Shown here piece by piece: positions 34,900-44,150 of a stretch of DNA of 64,000 nt. The notes beneath the pieces are model-generated. The model was not told the origin of the DNA, did no database searches, and saw only the letters and a program-made list of their open reading frames with translations. This stretch comes from JBBPYC01 sp038200275 (GTDB lineage Bacteria > Pseudomonadota > Gammaproteobacteria > Burkholderiales > Burkholderiaceae_C): positions 47,776 through 111,775 of the forward strand of contig JBBPYC010000021.1 of NCBI GenBank assembly GCA_038200275.1, in the 5' to 3' direction. The position numbers were made by a program, and so were the translations under genes. The stretch's first letter is position 1. Each line of letters begins with the position of its first letter.

Positions 34900-36156
34900 T
34901 CAGGGCTCGGTCGTAAATACAGTCAGCACACCGGTGTATCCGTACAAATGCTCGCGTGCGATTTCGCCTCCTGCGAAGAAGCCGACCAACGGCACATCCC
35001 CAAGTGCATGGCGGATGATCTGCAGCTCTGCGCTCGGTGCGCCGAAGTGCGGCCCACCACGGCCCGCGCAGCTTACGTAGATCGCACCGGCAATGCGGCG
35101 TGCCGGATGCGGCGCACGTTCGGCTTCCGATGCAGCCAATGCGGTCGCGGTTTCCAGAGTCAGCGCCTCGGGCTCTAGCTCTTCGCGGATTTCAGCGCAG
35201 ATGCGCACCAGGTCGACACGCGCCGTGGCCACGTCGCGTCGGCAGAACGCAAGCCGCATCCCAGGCTCAATCCGGTCCGCCACCGCGACGCCTTGCCGGC
35301 CCGGATCCAGCCCGATGATGTGACGCACCAGCACGTCGTTGCCGAACGCGCCGGTGCGCATGACGGCGTCGCTGCCGGCAGCTGAGAGTCCCACCAGGGT
35401 GGCGCGCACCGCTTCGAGCGCGGGTTGCGGCTCGGCGAGCGAGACCTTCAGATCGGCCAACAGCGCATCGAGCGCAGGCTTCCCGTCGAGTTGCGTGATC
35501 ACGTTCAGTTCGCCCGCCGTGATCTCACGGACTTTGCCGATTGGCTGGCAACCTTGCGTGACGCGCGACAGCAAGGCCACCTCAGCGCCGAACGCCACGC
35601 CCGACAAGCCGCCGCTGAAGACACCGCTGGCGGCCCCCTGGCCACGAATGTTGCCGTCCCCGCCGATCGCAAACTGCACCGTCTGCGTGCGGCTTGCCGC
35701 GAGTCCGCCGAACAGGTAGCCGGTGCTGACGCGCCCAGCCATCTCGGCAATCAAGCCGGCTGTGTCAGGCGTGCTGGCATCGGCATGCACCAGCGCCGTG
35801 TGCGCCTCGAACCCGAGCGACAGCGGCGCCACGCCGGAGAACACACGGTATTGATGCGCGGGCAGCGCGAGCAGCATCACCGCCAGTGCCGGTTCGTCGA
35901 AATACTCGACGTTGTTGGCAGCGATGCCCACGCCCACCGTCCCGGCCCAATCGGTCACTTCCGGCAGCTCGCCGGACAGATGGTCGAGCAGCGCCTGGGC
36001 ATCGGCGGCGAAATGATCGGTGATGTAGAGCAATGCAAGGGTCGGCGCACGCGCGTAATCGGGCTGCGCCATCAGCGCGCGCAATTGCGCCAGCACCAGT
36101 CCGGCGGCCATCTGCCACTCGGGATGGGTGGCGTGCGCGTAGGGAAACAGTTTCAT
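34900..36156 (-). CDS. FIST-domain signal protein
   Basis: 418 residues from MKLFPYAHA, chosen over a longer in-frame start because FIST homology starts here. The FIST N-domain (about 30-210) shows LALLYITDHFAADAQALLDHL and GVGIAANNVEYFDEPALAVMLL, and the FIST C-domain (about 225-390) shows GQPIGKVREITAGELNVITQLDG-type sequence and the terminal GGPHFGAPSAELQIIRHAL and VPLVGFFAGGEI. FIST domains bind small ligands such as amino acids and usually couple to signalling; this protein is stand-alone. It is convergent with the cytochrome b gene. Confidence 0.92.
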   Translation of the reverse strand: MKLFPYAHATHPEWQMAAGLVLAQLRALMAQPDYARAPTLALLYITDHFAADAQALLDHLSGELPEVTDWAGTVGVGIAANNVEYFDEPALAVMLLALPAHQYRVFSGVAPLSLGFEAHTALVHADASTPDTAGLIAEMAGRVSTGYLFGGLAASRTQTVQFAIGGDGNIRGQGAASGVFSGGLSGVAFGAEVALLSRVTQGCQPIGKVREITAGELNVITQLDGKPALDALLADLKVSLAEPQPALEAVRATLVGLSAAGSDAVMRTGAFGNDVLVRHIIGLDPGRQGVAVADRIEPGMRLAFCRRDVATARVDLVRICAEIREELEPEALTLETATALAASEAERAPHPARRIAGAIYVSCAGRGGPHFGAPSAELQIIRHALGDVPLVGFFAGGEIAREHLYGYTGVLTVFTTEP

Positions 36157-36325
36157 CAATGAGATACGAGCAAATCGGTGGATGGCAACGGGAGATGGCC
36201 TGCGTTCGGCCACGCGAGCGCCAAGCGCAGATCGATCGGGGTGGCCGAACAACGCCCGGCGCGTGTCTGTCAGCGCTCCAGACGCTCAGCATCGAGCCGC
36301 AACGTCACGGCGCCGTTGTGTCGGT

Positions 36326-37237
36326 TTATTTCCGGCTGGATGCGCGCTTGGCGGGTGTCTTGCGACCGCTGGCGGCTGATTTCTTGCTGGCTGCAGGGCC
36401 CGCGCTACGCGATGCCGTATCGCTTTTTTTCGCAGCAGTGCCGCGGCCGCTGTTGGCGATCGTGGTCGCCATCCGGTTGGCATTCTTCATCGCTGCACCG
36501 GCCATCTCGCGCGATGCGACCAGCGCCGGATTCGCACTGCCGGCATCTCGCATGGCATTCGCAGCGATCTGTTGAAACTGGTTCGTCAATGCGCCCCACC
36601 ACTGCATCGGGTCAATTGCGGAACCGCCTGCCGATGCGCTGGCAGGCGACTGTTGCATGCTTCTCTCGGCGGCATCGGCATCGGCATCGGGCGCCGCAGC
36701 CGACTCGGCCGCCGGAGGCGGTGCTGCAGGTTCGGCACGCTCCCCCTCGCTGTGCGACTGAAACGACTTTGCATAAGGGTTGCCAGCCGCTTTCAGCGTC
36801 GCATCGGCATCGGCGCTGAGCGGCCAACCTTCATGCGCAGTGGCCGGCGCATCCGGGCCACGTTTGCGGCCCGCTGCAGCAGTGGGCGCAGAAAAAGCCG
36901 TCGGCGCTTTTGCCTGAAAGGCCTTGGCCACATCGCCCATTGCGACATTCATGCCGGCGAGCGTCGCCAGCGTCATCTTCTGCACCTCGAGCGCCTGCAC
37001 CGTCGCAGAAACGGCCTTTGCATTCTGGTCAAGCCAGAAGCTGACCGCCTTCAGTTCGGTGATGCGGCGCTCAAGCTCCTCGACATTCAAGGTCGGCGCG
37101 ATCCAGTTCGACAACCCGGGCAGCCCCGGTGCGCCGCTGCGCCCACCTGCCTTGCCCGCGTGCTCCATCAGGTTTTGCAAAAAATCGAAACCCGGCACCA
37201 GTTTGCCGAAGCCAAACGGATTGCTGTTGTCGCTCAT
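36326..37237 (-). CDS. phaM: PhaM-like polyhydroxyalkanoate granule regulatory protein
   Basis: 303 residues from MSDNSNPFG. The conserved N-terminal half contains GKLVPGFDFLQNLM, NWIAPTLNVEELERRITELK and ATVQALEVQKMTLATLAGMN, which matches PhaM of PHB-forming bacteria. PhaM bridges PHB granules, the synthase PhaC and the nucleoid. Residues from about 130 on are low complexity (Ala/Asp/Ser-rich), and the C-terminus is a basic AAKKSDTASRSAGPAASKK-type tail expected to bind DNA. A GCATCG triplet repeat in the gene encodes the PDADADAAE stretch. It is divergent from pgl. Confidence 0.93.
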   Translation of the reverse strand: MSDNSNPFGFGKLVPGFDFLQNLMEHAGKAGGRSGAPGLPGLSNWIAPTLNVEELERRITELKAVSFWLDQNAKAVSATVQALEVQKMTLATLAGMNVAMGDVAKAFQAKAPTAFSAPTAAAGRKRGPDAPATAHEGWPLSADADATLKAAGNPYAKSFQSHSEGERAEPAAPPPAAESAAAPDADADAAERSMQQSPASASAGGSAIDPMQWWGALTNQFQQIAANAMRDAGSANPALVASREMAGAAMKNANRMATTIANSGRGTAAKKSDTASRSAGPAASKKSAASGRKTPAKRASSRK

Positions 37238-37395
37238 GATCGGTTGCCTCTTTGTGGTTTGTGGTCGCCGCACGGAAAGCCAACGCGACCCTTCGACACA
37301 AGGATAACCGTTGCTGGTACCTCGTGGCTACCTTGTGGCTCCTCTTCGCTGCGCTTCGTTGCTGTGCAAAATGCGGCAACCCACGTTGATCCCGC

Positions 37396-38127
37396 ATGAT
37401 CCACTTCCACGCATTTCCAGACGCCGCCAGCGCAGCTGCGGCTCAAGCCAGGGCACTGGCCGAGCGTCTGCGCGAACGGCTGGCCGCGCGTGCTGCGCCG
37501 GTTGTGCTCGCGCTCTCCGGCGGACGCTCACCGGTCCCGTTTTTTCACGCGCTGCGGGAGCAACCGCTAGCCTGGTCGCGGGTCGAGCTGAGACTCGTGG
37601 ATGAGCGACTTGTGGCGCCAGACCAAGCGTTCAGCAACGAGCGCTTCCTGCGCGAACACCTGCTGCAGGCGCAGGCCGCTGCAGCGTGTTGCATCGGGCT
37701 GGTGCCCATGGACTGGCCCCTGGCGCCGACGACTGAGCAGGTCGCAGTGCTGTTACAACGCGCCAATGCACCACAAGCGCCGCTTGACATCGCCGTGCTC
37801 GGCTTGGGCACCGACGGCCACATCGCCTCGTTGTTTGCCAATGCGCCCGAGTATGCGAGCGCGACCGACCTGGCAGCGACCACGCGCTATGTACTGCTGC
37901 ACCCGGATGCACAGAAGGTTGACCCTGCCGTGCCGCGCATCAGCCTGACGCTGACTGCGCTGCTGGCTGCACAGCACTGGCAACTCGGCCTGTCCGGCGA
38001 CGTCAAACGCGCGCAGTTCGAGCAGGCGCGCGACGCCGGTGCAAATCCTGAACTGCCGCTCAGCCTGCTGCTTGCCAACCTACCCACGGAAGCGGAATTC
38101 GATGTCTATTGGCACCCTGGAATCTGA
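37396..38127 (+). CDS. pgl: 6-phosphogluconolactonase
   Basis: 243 residues, the usual DevB-type length. It hydrolyses 6-phosphogluconolactone in the oxidative pentose phosphate and Entner-Doudoroff routes. ALSGGRSPVPFFHAL, LRLVDERLVAPD and LGLGTDGHIASLF, with the catalytic His in TDGHIA, are the three signatures. Its last 26 bases overlap the glucokinase gene in another frame, so the two are cotranscribed; a glucose-6-phosphate dehydrogenase gene is not in the window. Confidence 0.95.
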   Translation: MIHFHAFPDAASAAAAQARALAERLRERLAARAAPVVLALSGGRSPVPFFHALREQPLAWSRVELRLVDERLVAPDQAFSNERFLREHLLQAQAAAACCIGLVPMDWPLAPTTEQVAVLLQRANAPQAPLDIAVLGLGTDGHIASLFANAPEYASATDLAATTRYVLLHPDAQKVDPAVPRISLTLTALLAAQHWQLGLSGDVKRAQFEQARDAGANPELPLSLLLANLPTEAEFDVYWHPGI

Positions 38128-39130
38128 GGCCACCGTGCTCGGCACGCCGCGTCTGCTCGGCGATGTCGGCGGCACCAACGCACGCTTTGCGATCAGCCCG
38201 GGCGGGCTCGATTTCGACCACGTCGACGTGGTCGCATGCGCCGACCACCCCTCGCTCGAGGCGGCGCTGCAGCACTATCTGCAGCGGTTGCCGCAGTCGA
38301 TTGGCAATGCAGTGCGGCACGCGGCGATCGGCATCGCAACGGCTGTCACCGGCGACTGGGTCGAGATGACGAACCATCATTGGCGATTCTCGATCGAGGC
38401 CACGCGAGCCGCACTCGGGCTCGACGACCTGTTTGTATTGAACGACTTCACCGCGCTGGCTTGGTCGCTGCCGCATTTGCCGTCTGAAGAACTCTTGCAA
38501 CTCGGCGGCGGCACGCCGCAAGTGGGTGCACCGAGCGCCTTGATCGGCGCGGGCACCGGGCTCGGTGTGTCGGCGCTGGTGCCCAATGCGACCGGCGGCT
38601 TCACGGCACTGGCTGGTGAAGGTGGGCACGTCGCATTTGCGCCGACGAACGATCTTGAGCTGCTGCTGTGGCGCGCGGCCAGCAAAGCATTCAGGCGCGT
38701 GTCGGTCGAACGGCTGGTGTCTGGCCCCGGCCTCGAGTTCATCCATGAGACGCTTGCGCACGACGCAGGCGTTGCCCCGAGTGAAGCGCATTTGAGCGCT
38801 GCCGAAATCAGCCGATATGCGCTCGATCCCGGCGCAACACCGCAGCACCGCCACTGTCGAACCGCGCTCGATGCGTTTCTTGCAATCCTGGGTGCAACGG
38901 CAGGCGATCTGGCGCTGACGCTGGGTGCGCGTGGCGGCGTCTATGTCGGCGGCGGCATCGTGCCGCGGTTGGCCGACCACTTACCGCTCTCACCGCTGCG
39001 CGCGCGCTTTGAAGACAAAGGCCGGTTTGCCAACTACATGGCGGCAATTCCGATCTATGTGCTGCAAAGTGAGTATCCAGCGTTGACGGGTGCGGCAGCC
39101 TACCTGCAGGCGCAACTGCAGGCAGGCTGA
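38102..39130 (+). CDS. glk: Glucokinase
   Basis: 342 residues from ATG 38102 (MSIGTLESE), which lies inside the pgl coding end. LLGDVGGTNARFAI is the phosphate-1 loop; FVLNDFTALAWSLPHL contains the sugar-binding Asn-Asp; then LIGAGTGLGVSALVPN and VAGEGGHV-like AGEGGHVAFAPTN. GARGGVYVGGGIVPRLAD closes the fold. It phosphorylates glucose with ATP in the cytosol, feeding the ED/pentose pathway with Pgl. The family length (about 320-340) fits. Confidence 0.95.
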   Translation: MSIGTLESEATVLGTPRLLGDVGGTNARFAISPGGLDFDHVDVVACADHPSLEAALQHYLQRLPQSIGNAVRHAAIGIATAVTGDWVEMTNHHWRFSIEATRAALGLDDLFVLNDFTALAWSLPHLPSEELLQLGGGTPQVGAPSALIGAGTGLGVSALVPNATGGFTALAGEGGHVAFAPTNDLELLLWRAASKAFRRVSVERLVSGPGLEFIHETLAHDAGVAPSEAHLSAAEISRYALDPGATPQHRHCRTALDAFLAILGATAGDLALTLGARGGVYVGGGIVPRLADHLPLSPLRARFEDKGRFANYMAAIPIYVLQSEYPALTGAAAYLQAQLQAG

Positions 39131-39221
39131 GCAGCGGCGGCGGCCGTAGGGTGCCCAATTTTGCGTTCGCTTGCTGCTGCCTGCATCACTTGGGGTGATG
39201 TGCCCTGCGGTGCTCGTGACG

Positions 39222-39773
39222 TTACTTAGCCGCTGGTTTCGCCGGACCGGTCAGGTTGGCCGCTGGTGCAGCAGTCGATACCGGCACCTTCATTTCTTCC
39301 TTGAACTCGCGACCGCTTGCGTCTTTGAACGTCAGCACCAACGGTGCCGACGTGTTGTTCGCAAGCGGTGTCTTCAAGTCCAGCAGCATCAGATGGTAGC
39401 CGCCGGATTTCAGCTCGACCGGCTGGCCGGCCGGCAACGCAACGCTGTCAATTGCGCGCATGCGCATCACGTCGCCGTCCATCTTCATCTCATGCAGCTC
39501 GACACTGCCAGCCGCCGTGCTGCTGGCACCGACCAGTTGCGCGGCCTGCCCGGCTGTCAACGTCATGTAGCCGACCGTGATGTCCTGGCCCGGCAGCCGC
39601 GCGCGAATCCACGCCTGCTCGATCTTGACGGGCTTCGCCGTCTGCTGCGGCAGGTCACCGGGTCGCGGCTGCGTGGTGGGGGCAAGCTGTGCCTGCACAG
39701 CAAGCGGGCCGAAAACGCAGCATGCTGCACATGCGAGTTGCAACACGAAGGAACGAGTGGATTGAGTGTGCAT
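39222..39773 (-). CDS. PCu(A)C periplasmic copper chaperone
   Basis: 183 residues from MHTQSTRSF with a signal peptide (VLQLACAACCVFGPLAVQA). The copper site motif is present as HEMKMDGDVMRMR and later GGYHLMLLDL, i.e. the H-x-M, M and HxM ligands of the PCu(A)C family. Preceding ARLPGQDITVGYMTLT is typical. These proteins deliver Cu(I) to the CuA site of cytochrome oxidase. A Pro/Thr/Gln-rich spacer follows the signal. It has no operon partner; convergent glk and the downstream gap flank it. Confidence 0.93.
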   Translation of the reverse strand: MHTQSTRSFVLQLACAACCVFGPLAVQAQLAPTTQPRPGDLPQQTAKPVKIEQAWIRARLPGQDITVGYMTLTAGQAAQLVGASSTAAGSVELHEMKMDGDVMRMRAIDSVALPAGQPVELKSGGYHLMLLDLKTPLANNTSAPLVLTFKDASGREFKEEMKVPVSTAAPAANLTGPAKPAAK

Positions 39774-40291
39774 CGCGCAAGACACCTTTGGGTGGGGGGA
39801 AGGGGAAAGCAAATGGGAAATCGAAGCATAGCGGCACGATGTTGCGCCCACGGCGCCAAGGGCTTGCCTGACGCACGACATTCGGCGATCCTGGCAGTGG
39901 CTGAGCCTGCGGTTTGGCGCCGCACTGGTCCCGCTGCTGCTTCCAGATTGTCAAAACTTCGGCGCCCTGCGCTCACGCAACGACACAACGCCCTCCTTCC
40001 CATCCAGCCCGCCAAAACCCCATGAACTCGAGCGCGAGCGACGTGTCGAACGGGCCACCACCAGCTTGCCGTGGCGTGCTTTCATCTGCACATCGAATAC
40101 GCTGTCGTGCGGGCCGCGGCGGTTGCCGCCCAGCGTTGTGTGGCGGGTGTCGTGGACGGTTCGACTTATGCCGATCGGCTCTTCTTTTGCTGGCGTTCAG
40201 TGAAAGCGCTTGGTCAACTTGGCCAGATGATCGCGTTGCGGGCACACCAAACGCTTGGATCGCCTTTTCGACTGCTATCCTGCGGCGCACC
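39774..40291. other. Intergenic region without a supported gene
   Basis: 518 bases between the copper chaperone and the VOC gene. Open frames exist on both strands but none shows a recognisable domain plus start. One minus-strand frame (about 39955-40195, reading GPHDSVFDVQMKARHGKLVV) has protein-like texture but lacks an initiation codon after its preceding stop. Promoters for both flanking genes should lie here. Confidence 0.4.
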
Positions 40292-40705
40292 ATGCAAAGC
40301 GTTTTTCATCTCGCCTTCAATGTGCACGACCTCGACGGCGCACGCGACTTCTATGGCCGCACGCTCGGCTGCACCGAAGGCCGCAGCACGACGACCTGGG
40401 TCGACTTCGACTTTTTCGGCCATCAGTTGTCGTTGCACCTGGGCGAGCCGTTCCCCACCGCGCCGACTGGCCGCGTCGGTGATCACATGGTGCCGATGCC
40501 GCACTTCGGTCTTGCATTGCAGCGGGCCGACTGGCAGGCGCTGGCCGATCGGCTGCGCGCAGCCGGTGTCGACTTCTTGATCGAACCGCAGCAGCGCTTT
40601 GCGGGTCAGCCAGGCGAGCAATGGACGATGTTCTTTCTGGACCCGTTCGGTAATCCGATCGAGATCAAGGGGTTCGAGTCTTTGCAGCGCATTCACGAGA
40701 CCTGA
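40292..40705 (+). CDS. VOC family (glyoxalase-like) protein
   Basis: 137 residues from MQSVFHLAFNVHDLDGAR, chosen because the longer upstream frame has no homology. FHLAFNVHDLDGARDFYGRTLGC is a textbook first module; HFGLALQRADWQALADRLRAAGVDFL and FFLDPFGNPIEIKGFESL form the second, with metal ligands likely His6, Glu and the terminal Glu of IEIKGF. It resembles small dioxygenase-fold proteins annotated as glyoxalase/bleomycin resistance; the reaction is unknown. Confidence 0.9.
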   Translation: MQSVFHLAFNVHDLDGARDFYGRTLGCTEGRSTTTWVDFDFFGHQLSLHLGEPFPTAPTGRVGDHMVPMPHFGLALQRADWQALADRLRAAGVDFLIEPQQRFAGQPGEQWTMFFLDPFGNPIEIKGFESLQRIHET

Positions 40706-40755
40706 ATGCTTGGAGCGCTGCGGACGGCCTGACGCTGTCAGGGTGCGCTGTTAGC

Positions 40756-41526
40756 ATGAGAAACAGCATGAAAGCCTCCTCATCAACTTCCTCTCCTGCG
40801 ACTTTGCCCGATGGCTGGCTCAATGTGCGCAGTGCATTGTTTCTGGATTTCGACGGCACCTTGGTGGATCTGGCCGAGCGGCCCGAGGGCGTGTCGGCCT
40901 CGGCAGGTCTGCTCGATACGCTGGCTGCGCTGCACAACGCACTCGGCAGCGCATTGGCGATCGTCTCGGGCCGGCCGATCGAGCAGCTCGACCATTTCCT
41001 TGCACCGTTGAAGCTGGCCGCCGCCGGCGTGCACGGCGCTGAGCGGCGTGCTGCCGACGGCACCTTGACCCAGGCCGACGTGCCTTCGTTGCAGCACGTG
41101 GAAGCCGCAGCCGTTGCGCTGCAAAAGGACCATCCAGACCTGCTGATCGAGCGCAAACGCGGCTCCCTCGCATTGCACTACCGCGCTGCGCCCGACCGGG
41201 CTCAAACCTGTACGGCGGCCATGCAGGATGCGGTGGCTGCATCTGAGGGCCTCGTGTTGCTGCCCGGCAAGATGGTGCTGGAAGCCAAAGCCGCGAACAT
41301 CGGCAAAGGCATCGCGATCGCCGCATTGCTCACCGAAGCGCCGTTTGCGGGACGCAAGCCGATCTTCATCGGCGACGACGTGACCGACGAAGCCGGCTTT
41401 GAAGCGGTGCAGGCACACGGGGGCTTCGGCATCAAGGTCGGGCCGGAGCCAAGCTGTGCGCGCTTCCGGCTCGACTCGCCCGATGCCGTGCGCGCAGCCC
41501 TGGCACAGGCTTTGCAATTGCTGTAA
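40756..41526 (+). CDS. otsB: Trehalose-6-phosphate phosphatase
   Basis: 256 residues. HAD-type motif I is LFLDFDGTLVDLAERPEGV (nucleophile Asp in DFDGTL), motif II lies in AIVSGRPIEQLDHFLAPL, and motif IV in IGDDVTDEAGFEAV. KRGSLALHYRAAP is a trehalose-phosphatase signature. It removes phosphate from trehalose 6-phosphate as the second step of the OtsAB pathway. The synthase gene follows 56 bases downstream. Confidence 0.95.
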   Translation: MRNSMKASSSTSSPATLPDGWLNVRSALFLDFDGTLVDLAERPEGVSASAGLLDTLAALHNALGSALAIVSGRPIEQLDHFLAPLKLAAAGVHGAERRAADGTLTQADVPSLQHVEAAAVALQKDHPDLLIERKRGSLALHYRAAPDRAQTCTAAMQDAVAASEGLVLLPGKMVLEAKAANIGKGIAIAALLTEAPFAGRKPIFIGDDVTDEAGFEAVQAHGGFGIKVGPEPSCARFRLDSPDAVRAALAQALQLL

Positions 41527-41582
41527 GTGGCCGCGCTGGGCCAGCGACAACGACGAACAAACAAACGACTGAGGAGCAGCCG

Positions 41583-42989
41583 ATGAGCCGCTTGGTGGTG
41601 GTATCGAACCGGGTCGCAGACCCGCGCAAAGTGGCCGCCGGCGGGCTGGCCGTCGCGCTGGGTGAAGTGTTGCGGGAGACCGGCGGTCTGTGGTTCGGCT
41701 GGAGCGGCAGGATCAGCGCCGATGCATCGGCAACTGCGAAGCCGCAGACGCGCAAGGCCGGCAGTACCACACTCGCCACCGTCGATCTGACGCAGCAGGA
41801 CCACGACGCCTACTACCTCGGCTATGCGAACGGCGTGCTGTGGCCGGTGTTTCACTACCGGCTCGATCTGGCCGACTTTGACTCGGCCTTCATCGACGGC
41901 TACCGGCGCGTGAACCAGCGCTTCGCACAGCAACTGCTGCCGTTGTTGAACCCCGACGACGTGATCTGGGTGCAGGACTATCACCTGATCCCGCTCGCGA
42001 TGGAGCTGCGTGCGCTGGGTTGCACGCAGAAGATCGGATTCTTCCTGCACATCCCGGTGCCGCCGCCGCTGATCCTGGCGGCGATCCCGTCGCACGGCTG
42101 GCTGATGCGTGCGCTGTTCGCTTACGACCTGGTCGGCCTTCAAGCCGAGGTGGACGTCACGCATTTCGAACACTACGTGGACGGCGAAGGCCACGCCACG
42201 CCGCAGGGCGATCGGCGCTGGCGCGCATTCAACCGCACGTTGCAGATCGGTGCCTACCCGATCGGCATCGACGTCGACGAATTCGAGACGCTCACGCAAG
42301 GCAAGGACGCGCGCGAGGTCTATTCGCGCATGAAACGCGACTACTCGCAGCGGCGTCTGCTGGTCGGCGTCGACCGGCTCGACTATTCAAAAGGTCTGCC
42401 GCAGCGCATCCGCGCATTCAGGAAGCTGCTGGAGCAGTTTGAGGACACACGGCAGTCGGCCGTGCTGGTGCAGATCGCCTCGCCGAGTCGCGAAGACGTG
42501 GATGCGTACGTCGACATCCTGCGCGAGCTCGAAGCCTTGTGCGGCCAGATCAACGGCGACTTCGGTGATCTGTCATGGATGCCGGTGCGCTACATCCACC
42601 GCACCATGGCGCGCGCCAAGCTGCCGGGTTTGTACCGTGCAGCCAGCGTTGCCTTGGTCACCCCGCTGCGCGACGGCATGAACCTGGTCGCCAAGGAGTT
42701 CATCGCCGCCCAGGACGTGGAAGACCCCGGTGTGCTGGTGTTGTCGCGCTTTGCCGGCTGCGCTGAGCAGTTGAAGGAGGCGCTTCCCGTCAACCCCTAC
42801 GACATCGAAGCCACCGCCGAGACCATCCATCTCGCACTGCAGATGCCGCTGGCCGAGCGCAAGGAGCGCCACAACGCGCTGCTGGCCACCATCCGCAAGC
42901 ACGACGTGCACTGGTGGTGCAAGAGTTTCCTGGACGCGCTTTCGAAGACCAGGTCCGAGGAAAAAGGCGAGACCTGGCTGCGGTTGTAG
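41583..42989 (+). CDS. otsA: Alpha,alpha-trehalose-phosphate synthase
   Basis: 468 residues, a normal length. GAGGAG precedes the ATG. SRLVVVSNRVADPRKVAAGGLAVAL is the N-terminal GT20 region; DVIWVQDYHLIPL, IGFFLHIPVPPP and the donor-site VGVDRLDYSKGLPQRI and TPLRDGMNLVAKEF are the diagnostic blocks. It makes trehalose 6-phosphate from UDP-glucose and glucose 6-phosphate. Trehalose is an osmo- and desiccation protectant. This gene follows otsB and precedes a decayed region. Confidence 0.96.
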   Translation: MSRLVVVSNRVADPRKVAAGGLAVALGEVLRETGGLWFGWSGRISADASATAKPQTRKAGSTTLATVDLTQQDHDAYYLGYANGVLWPVFHYRLDLADFDSAFIDGYRRVNQRFAQQLLPLLNPDDVIWVQDYHLIPLAMELRALGCTQKIGFFLHIPVPPPLILAAIPSHGWLMRALFAYDLVGLQAEVDVTHFEHYVDGEGHATPQGDRRWRAFNRTLQIGAYPIGIDVDEFETLTQGKDAREVYSRMKRDYSQRRLLVGVDRLDYSKGLPQRIRAFRKLLEQFEDTRQSAVLVQIASPSREDVDAYVDILRELEALCGQINGDFGDLSWMPVRYIHRTMARAKLPGLYRAASVALVTPLRDGMNLVAKEFIAAQDVEDPGVLVLSRFAGCAEQLKEALPVNPYDIEATAETIHLALQMPLAERKERHNALLATIRKHDVHWWCKSFLDALSKTRSEEKGETWLRL

Positions 42990-43040
42990 GCAACAAAGCT
43001 CAGGCATCGACCCTCGCCGCGACCGCTGCCGCGAGCCAGG

Positions 43041-43610
43041 TCAGCGTTCGGTGGCGCTCAAGCCACGCAAAAATTCCGCTACGTCGGCGCGCTGCGACTT
43101 ATCGGACGAATAGACCGGATGCGGTACCGTCGCGCCACGTGGCGGGCCAAGCAGGCTGCCGAGTGGTGGCACTGCGTTGCCGTATAGAAAATTCGGCTTG
43201 CGCGCGAGATCAAGCAGCAGCGGTGTCACTGAGCCGCAGATGCCGCCGCGTGCGCTTGCGTTCACTACGGCAGCTTTGTCGTATTGGATGTCGGGACGCC
43301 TATCCAGGATACGTGAGCGGGTTGTCGCCCGGGACAATCATCGTCATCGGCACCGCAAATAGCAGCACTCGCTTTGAATGATCAACGTTGCGACAACTGG
43401 TGCATTTGTTGCCTCGGAACAGCTTGCGGTTGCGCTGCGCGGAAGTCATGTCAGCAACCACGCCGGGTGGCGCCTGCAGGCTGTTCAGAAAAACGTTCAT
43501 AGCAATCGGTTTGACGTTGTCATCGCGTACGCCGAGCGACGCGTCCTCGCTGCCGGTGCCGGTGCCGGGTATGGCGCGGCTTTGATTTACGGGTAGCCGG
43601 TTAGGCGTAG
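43041..43610 (-). pseudogene. Degraded c-type cytochrome gene
   Basis: Reading on the minus strand, one frame gives DNVKPIAMNVFLNSLQAPPGVVAD, then RKLFRGNKCTSCRNVDHSKRV, followed by VPMTMIVPGDNPLTYPG and a stop. A second frame then reads VVNASARGGICGSVTPLLLDLARKPNFLYGNAVPPLGSLL and PHPVYSSDKSQRADVAEFLRGL. Together they resemble the C-terminal half of large c-type cytochromes with a CxxCH haem site. Here the haem site is CTSCR, with Arg instead of the axial His, and the frame is broken near 43300. The 5' part of such a gene is absent. Confidence 0.7.
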
Positions 43611-43757
43611 GGCCTGCCTACACTGCTTGCGGACCCCTCAGGTCTCGGAGTTTTTTTAAAACGTCCTGGAAGTCAACGCCAGCGGCGGCGAACAACAAGA
43701 AGGTGTTTGAGGTCATCTACGAATACGCAGAAAAACTTCGATACTCAAGGATGTGAA

Positions 43758-43847
43758 ATGAAAAAAACAGTTTTGATTGCAGCGATGATGGTGGCCGGCG
43801 CGACGGCGTTCGCCATCAAGACGAAAGACGGCAAGATGATGAAATAA
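43758..43847 (+). CDS. 29-residue secreted-peptide-like ORF
   Basis: Starts ATG AAA AAA ACA with AAGGATGTGA just ahead. The peptide is a perfect short Sec signal (KKTVLIAAMMVAGATAFA) followed by a ten-residue basic tail (KTKDGKMMK) and TAA. It stands alone in about 540 bases without other genes, in a locally AT-richer stretch. It may be a genuine small exported peptide, the leftover N-terminus of a lost gene, or chance. I do not recognise a family. Confidence 0.45.
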   Translation: MKKTVLIAAMMVAGATAFAIKTKDGKMMK

Positions 43848-44150
43848 TCTTGGCCCGATAAGGTCGGTTTGAAACAAAAGGGCGGGGCTGACTGGCCAAC
43901 GCGCATCACCACAAAAAGGCGGCGCACCACCCATGTTGCCCCTCGGCTTGGCACGCGATGTGCATGAATGCGTTGCCAAGCAATCGCTTCGGCCACTTTG
44001 GAAGCAACGGCCCAGGCATCGTTTAGTTGTTCGGAAATAGGAAGGGTAGAACGTTCAGATGATGGGCTTCAACGGCCCATCGCGGCATGCCCGATTGCCA
44101 ATGCACATCAAAATCGCACATGATGGACTCGACTGCCTTCGCCATGCCCC
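43848..44150. other. Gap before the oxidoreductase operon
   Basis: 303 bases without a supported gene. The promoter of the 44.1-52.6 kb operon is expected here. No clear terminator or operator was seen by eye. Confidence 0.35.

Noticed and set aside
36668..36700. GGCATC triplet repeat
   Set aside because: It encodes the Asp/Ala stretch of the PhaM-like protein.
39955..40195. Possible minus-strand small protein
   Set aside because: Protein-like texture, but it has no start codon after its preceding stop and no known domain.
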